From Bacteroidales bacterium (GTDB lineage Bacteria; Bacteroidota; Bacteroidia; Bacteroidales; UBA10428), in NCBI GenBank assembly GCA_016935595.1, contig JAFGQQ010000415.1, positions 1 to 6,291 of the forward strand: a stretch of 6,291 bases of DNA, given 5' to 3'. A program made the position numbers and the translations under genes. The notes beneath the pieces were generated by a model. The model saw only the letters and a program-made list of their open reading frames with translations. It made no database searches and had not been told where the DNA came from. This document shows positions 4,834 through 6,291 of the stretch, piece after piece; positions within the stretch are counted from its first letter, which is position 1; each line of letters opens with the position of its first letter.

Positions 4834-6291
4834 ATGTATATGAACCGTCTGAGAATTTTACTATTTATTGTAAGTGTCTTAAATATAGGTTTGGTGCTTG
4901 CACAAACAGAACGAGATAGTAAAGCTGTTGAAAAAGGTATTGATTTATCGCAGGTTAGCAAATTAATAAAAAAAGGTGCTGCCATTGGAAATCCAATTCC
5001 AAGCTTGGATGTTGAATATTGTTCTGCAGACTCTTCTGAGGCTGTAGTTCATGCCAATTGGGATCCTTCTGCGGTTTCTATTTCATGGTATGTGTTTACA
5101 TTAGATGAATTTTCATTACCTATTCCTCATCCTGACTGGATAGAACAAATTGGAACCGATGAAACGGCAGTATGTTATTTCAACCCATATAAGATTCCTT
5201 CTTCATATTGGGGTAAAGATGATACGAAAAGAATCTATTTTCAGTATCAACAGTATGATAGTGGTGGTAATCCGCTTCTTACTCAAACAGATTATACTTA
5301 TGTATTAAAAAGTCCTTCTATTTATGATTTGTCTTTACAGATAGATTCTATTTGTGCTGGGGAATCAACTAATTTAATTTTAGATGATTCTGAAACAGGA
5401 ATGGAATATTTTGTTTACCGAAATGGTTTCGGTCCTATTAATTTTCTTTCTATTTCAGGTACTGATGACACTCCAATAAATTACTCTGTAAATTTAGCTG
5501 GTACATATACAATGGTTGCCCGGAATAAAGAGACTACCGTGTGTGTTGAAAATATGAATGGTAATCCGTATTTGAAAGTTAATGCTTTACCAATACCTAC
5601 TATTACTGGCGATAACACGGTATGTTTGAATGAAACAGGTGTTACTTATACCACTGAAGCATCTATGACAAATTATTCGTGGAGTGTAACAGGTGGTACT
5701 ATTACTTCGGGTGCTAATACTAATGAAATAACTGTAACATGGACTAGTGTAGGCAATCAAGCTGTTTCGGTTAATTACGAAAATTTGAGTGGCTGTTCTG
5801 CTAATTCTTCAACGGTTTATTCGGTAACAGTTAGTGATTTGCCAACGCCAACAATTACTGGCGATAACTCTGTATGTTTGAACGAAACAGGTGTTACTTA
5901 TACCACCGAGGCATCAATGACAAATTACTCTTGGAGTGTTACTGGTGGTACTATTACAGCAGGTGCTACTACTAACCAGATAACTGTAACTTGGACTAGT
6001 TTAGGTAACCAAACAGTATCGGTAAATTACGATAATGCAAATGGTTGTACGGCAGCTAGTTCAACTGATTATTCTGTAACAGTTAATGACTTACCGATAC
6101 CAACAATAACCGGCGATAACTCTGTATGTTTGAATGAAACAGGTGTTACTTATACCACCGAGGCATCAATGACTAATTATTCGTGGAGTGTAACCGGAGG
6201 AACAATTACAGCAGGTGCTACTACTAACCAGATAACTGTAACTTGGACTAGTGTTGGTAATCAAACAGTATCGGTAAATTACGATAATGCA
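4834..6291 (+). CDS. Secreted PKD-like repeat surface protein (5' part, runs off the window)
   Basis: An open frame of 486 codons reaches the window end without a stop. It starts at ATG 4834, or at ATG 4840 two codons later, which begins MNRLR and gives the better signal peptide. The signal peptide has a basic start, hydrophobic core ILLFIVSVLNIGLVLA and likely cleavage after Ala23 (VLA-Q). Residues about 40-158 form an unrecognised beta-rich, Trp/Tyr-rich region. Residues about 160-250 resemble Ig/PKD-like modules of Bacteroidota surface proteins (CAGES at 174-178, SETGMEYFVYRNG, LAGTYTMVARN). From residue 252 comes an array of 84-residue repeats of PKD-like type (PITGDNxVCLNE, YSWSVTGGTIT, ITVTWTSxGNQ, SVNY, GC); copies 1 and 2 are complete and copy 3 is cut at 67 residues. 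Each full copy has two Cys (positions 13 and 70) that could form a disulfide. Such proteins are usually exported, often by type IX secretion with a C-terminal sorting domain, which would lie beyond the window. An adhesin or matrix role is inferred. Confidence 0.88.
   Translation, partial: MYMNRLRILLFIVSVLNIGLVLAQTERDSKAVEKGIDLSQVSKLIKKGAAIGNPIPSLDVEYCSADSSEAVVHANWDPSAVSISWYVFTLDEFSLPIPHPDWIEQIGTDETAVCYFNPYKIPSSYWGKDDTKRIYFQYQQYDSGGNPLLTQTDYTYVLKSPSIYDLSLQIDSICAGESTNLILDDSETGMEYFVYRNGFGPINFLSISGTDDTPINYSVNLAGTYTMVARNKETTVCVENMNGNPYLKVNALPIPTITGDNTVCLNETGVTYTTEASMTNYSWSVTGGTITSGANTNEITVTWTSVGNQAVSVNYENLSGCSANSSTVYSVTVSDLPTPTITGDNSVCLNETGVTYTTEASMTNYSWSVTGGTITAGATTNQITVTWTSLGNQTVSVNYDNANGCTAASSTDYSVTVNDLPIPTITGDNSVCLNETGVTYTTEASMTNYSWSVTGGTITAGATTNQITVTWTSVGNQTVSVNYDNA
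5587..5838 (+). repeat. 252-bp tandem repeat, copy 1 (84-residue PKD-like unit)
   Basis: This is the first of three in-frame units starting with Leu-Pro-x-Pro-Thr-Ile-Thr-Gly-Asp-Asn. By hand it differs from copy 2 at 48 of 252 bases (about 81% identical) and at 14 of 84 residues. It is the most diverged copy at its C-terminal part (ENLSGCSANSSTVYS compared with DNANGCTAASSTDYS). The unit length is exactly conserved. Confidence 0.93.
5839..6090 (+). repeat. 252-bp tandem repeat, copy 2
   Basis: The second full unit is exactly 252 bp. It starts with TTG CCA ACG and ends with GTT AAT GAC. Over the 201 bases shared with copy 3 it differs at 18 positions (about 91% identical), and 14 of the 16 changed codons are synonymous, so the protein differs only at unit positions 3 and 55. 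Confidence 0.95.
6091..6291 (+). repeat. 252-bp tandem repeat, copy 3 (truncated by window end)
   Basis: The third unit is cut after 201 bp (67 residues) by the window edge, so the array probably continues. It shares with copy 2 an identical 48-base run (6205-6252). Other codons, such as Tyr30, Ser31 and Val34 of the unit, carry the copy 1 versions, giving a mosaic appearance. Confidence 0.93.

Noticed and set aside
4785..4985. Minus-strand open frame of 66 codons
   Set aside because: It overlaps the start and signal-peptide region of the secreted protein, which is far better supported.
5587..6291. Regular repeats as a possible CRISPR array
   Set aside because: The repeats are contiguous, 252 bp long, in frame and code for PKD-like units; there are no spacers.

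Overview
The window looks like a chromosomal segment of a low-GC Bacteroidota bacterium, probably class Bacteroidia and possibly a Marinilabiliales-type marine or anaerobic lineage. Four things suggest this. Genes lack strong Shine-Dalgarno sequences. Two sequences match the Bacteroidota -7 promoter element TAnnTTTG. QueA is the long form of about 400 residues. A DUF2027/Smr protein and a secreted protein built of PKD-like repeats are also present. The genus-level guess is inference only.

Left part (1-1162, + strand): the tail of an unidentified upstream gene, then a PHP-family phosphoesterase resembling HisJ-type histidinol-phosphatase, then a 66-residue BFD-like [2Fe-2S] protein 14 nt downstream. 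The latter two are probably co-transcribed. The small protein has Cys-x-His where the family normally has Cys-x-Cys.

Middle part (1163-3457): queA (queuosine tRNA modification, - strand) converges on the BFD-like gene with no spacer between the stop codons. It diverges from a DUF2027/Smr-domain gene. The 78-bp divergent spacer holds two back-to-back -7 elements, so the two genes appear to share a compact promoter region.

Right part (3458-6291): a 495-bp gap follows. Its first part has a possible 34-codon ORF and a clear intrinsic terminator. The rest is an extremely AT-rich island (about 10% GC by hand count). Next comes an unrecognised 218-residue protein that I read as two gapless copies of one ancestral domain. 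A doubtful small membrane-protein ORF follows. Last is the 5' part of a large secreted protein with a signal peptide, two less regular N-terminal regions and an array of exact 252-bp PKD-like repeats running off the window.

The left and middle genes are housekeeping or metabolic. The right part looks like accessory, surface-associated DNA. The observations most worth following are the duplicated orphan protein with its AT-rich upstream island, the mosaic 252-bp repeat array, and the altered iron-sulfur ligand set of the BFD-like protein.
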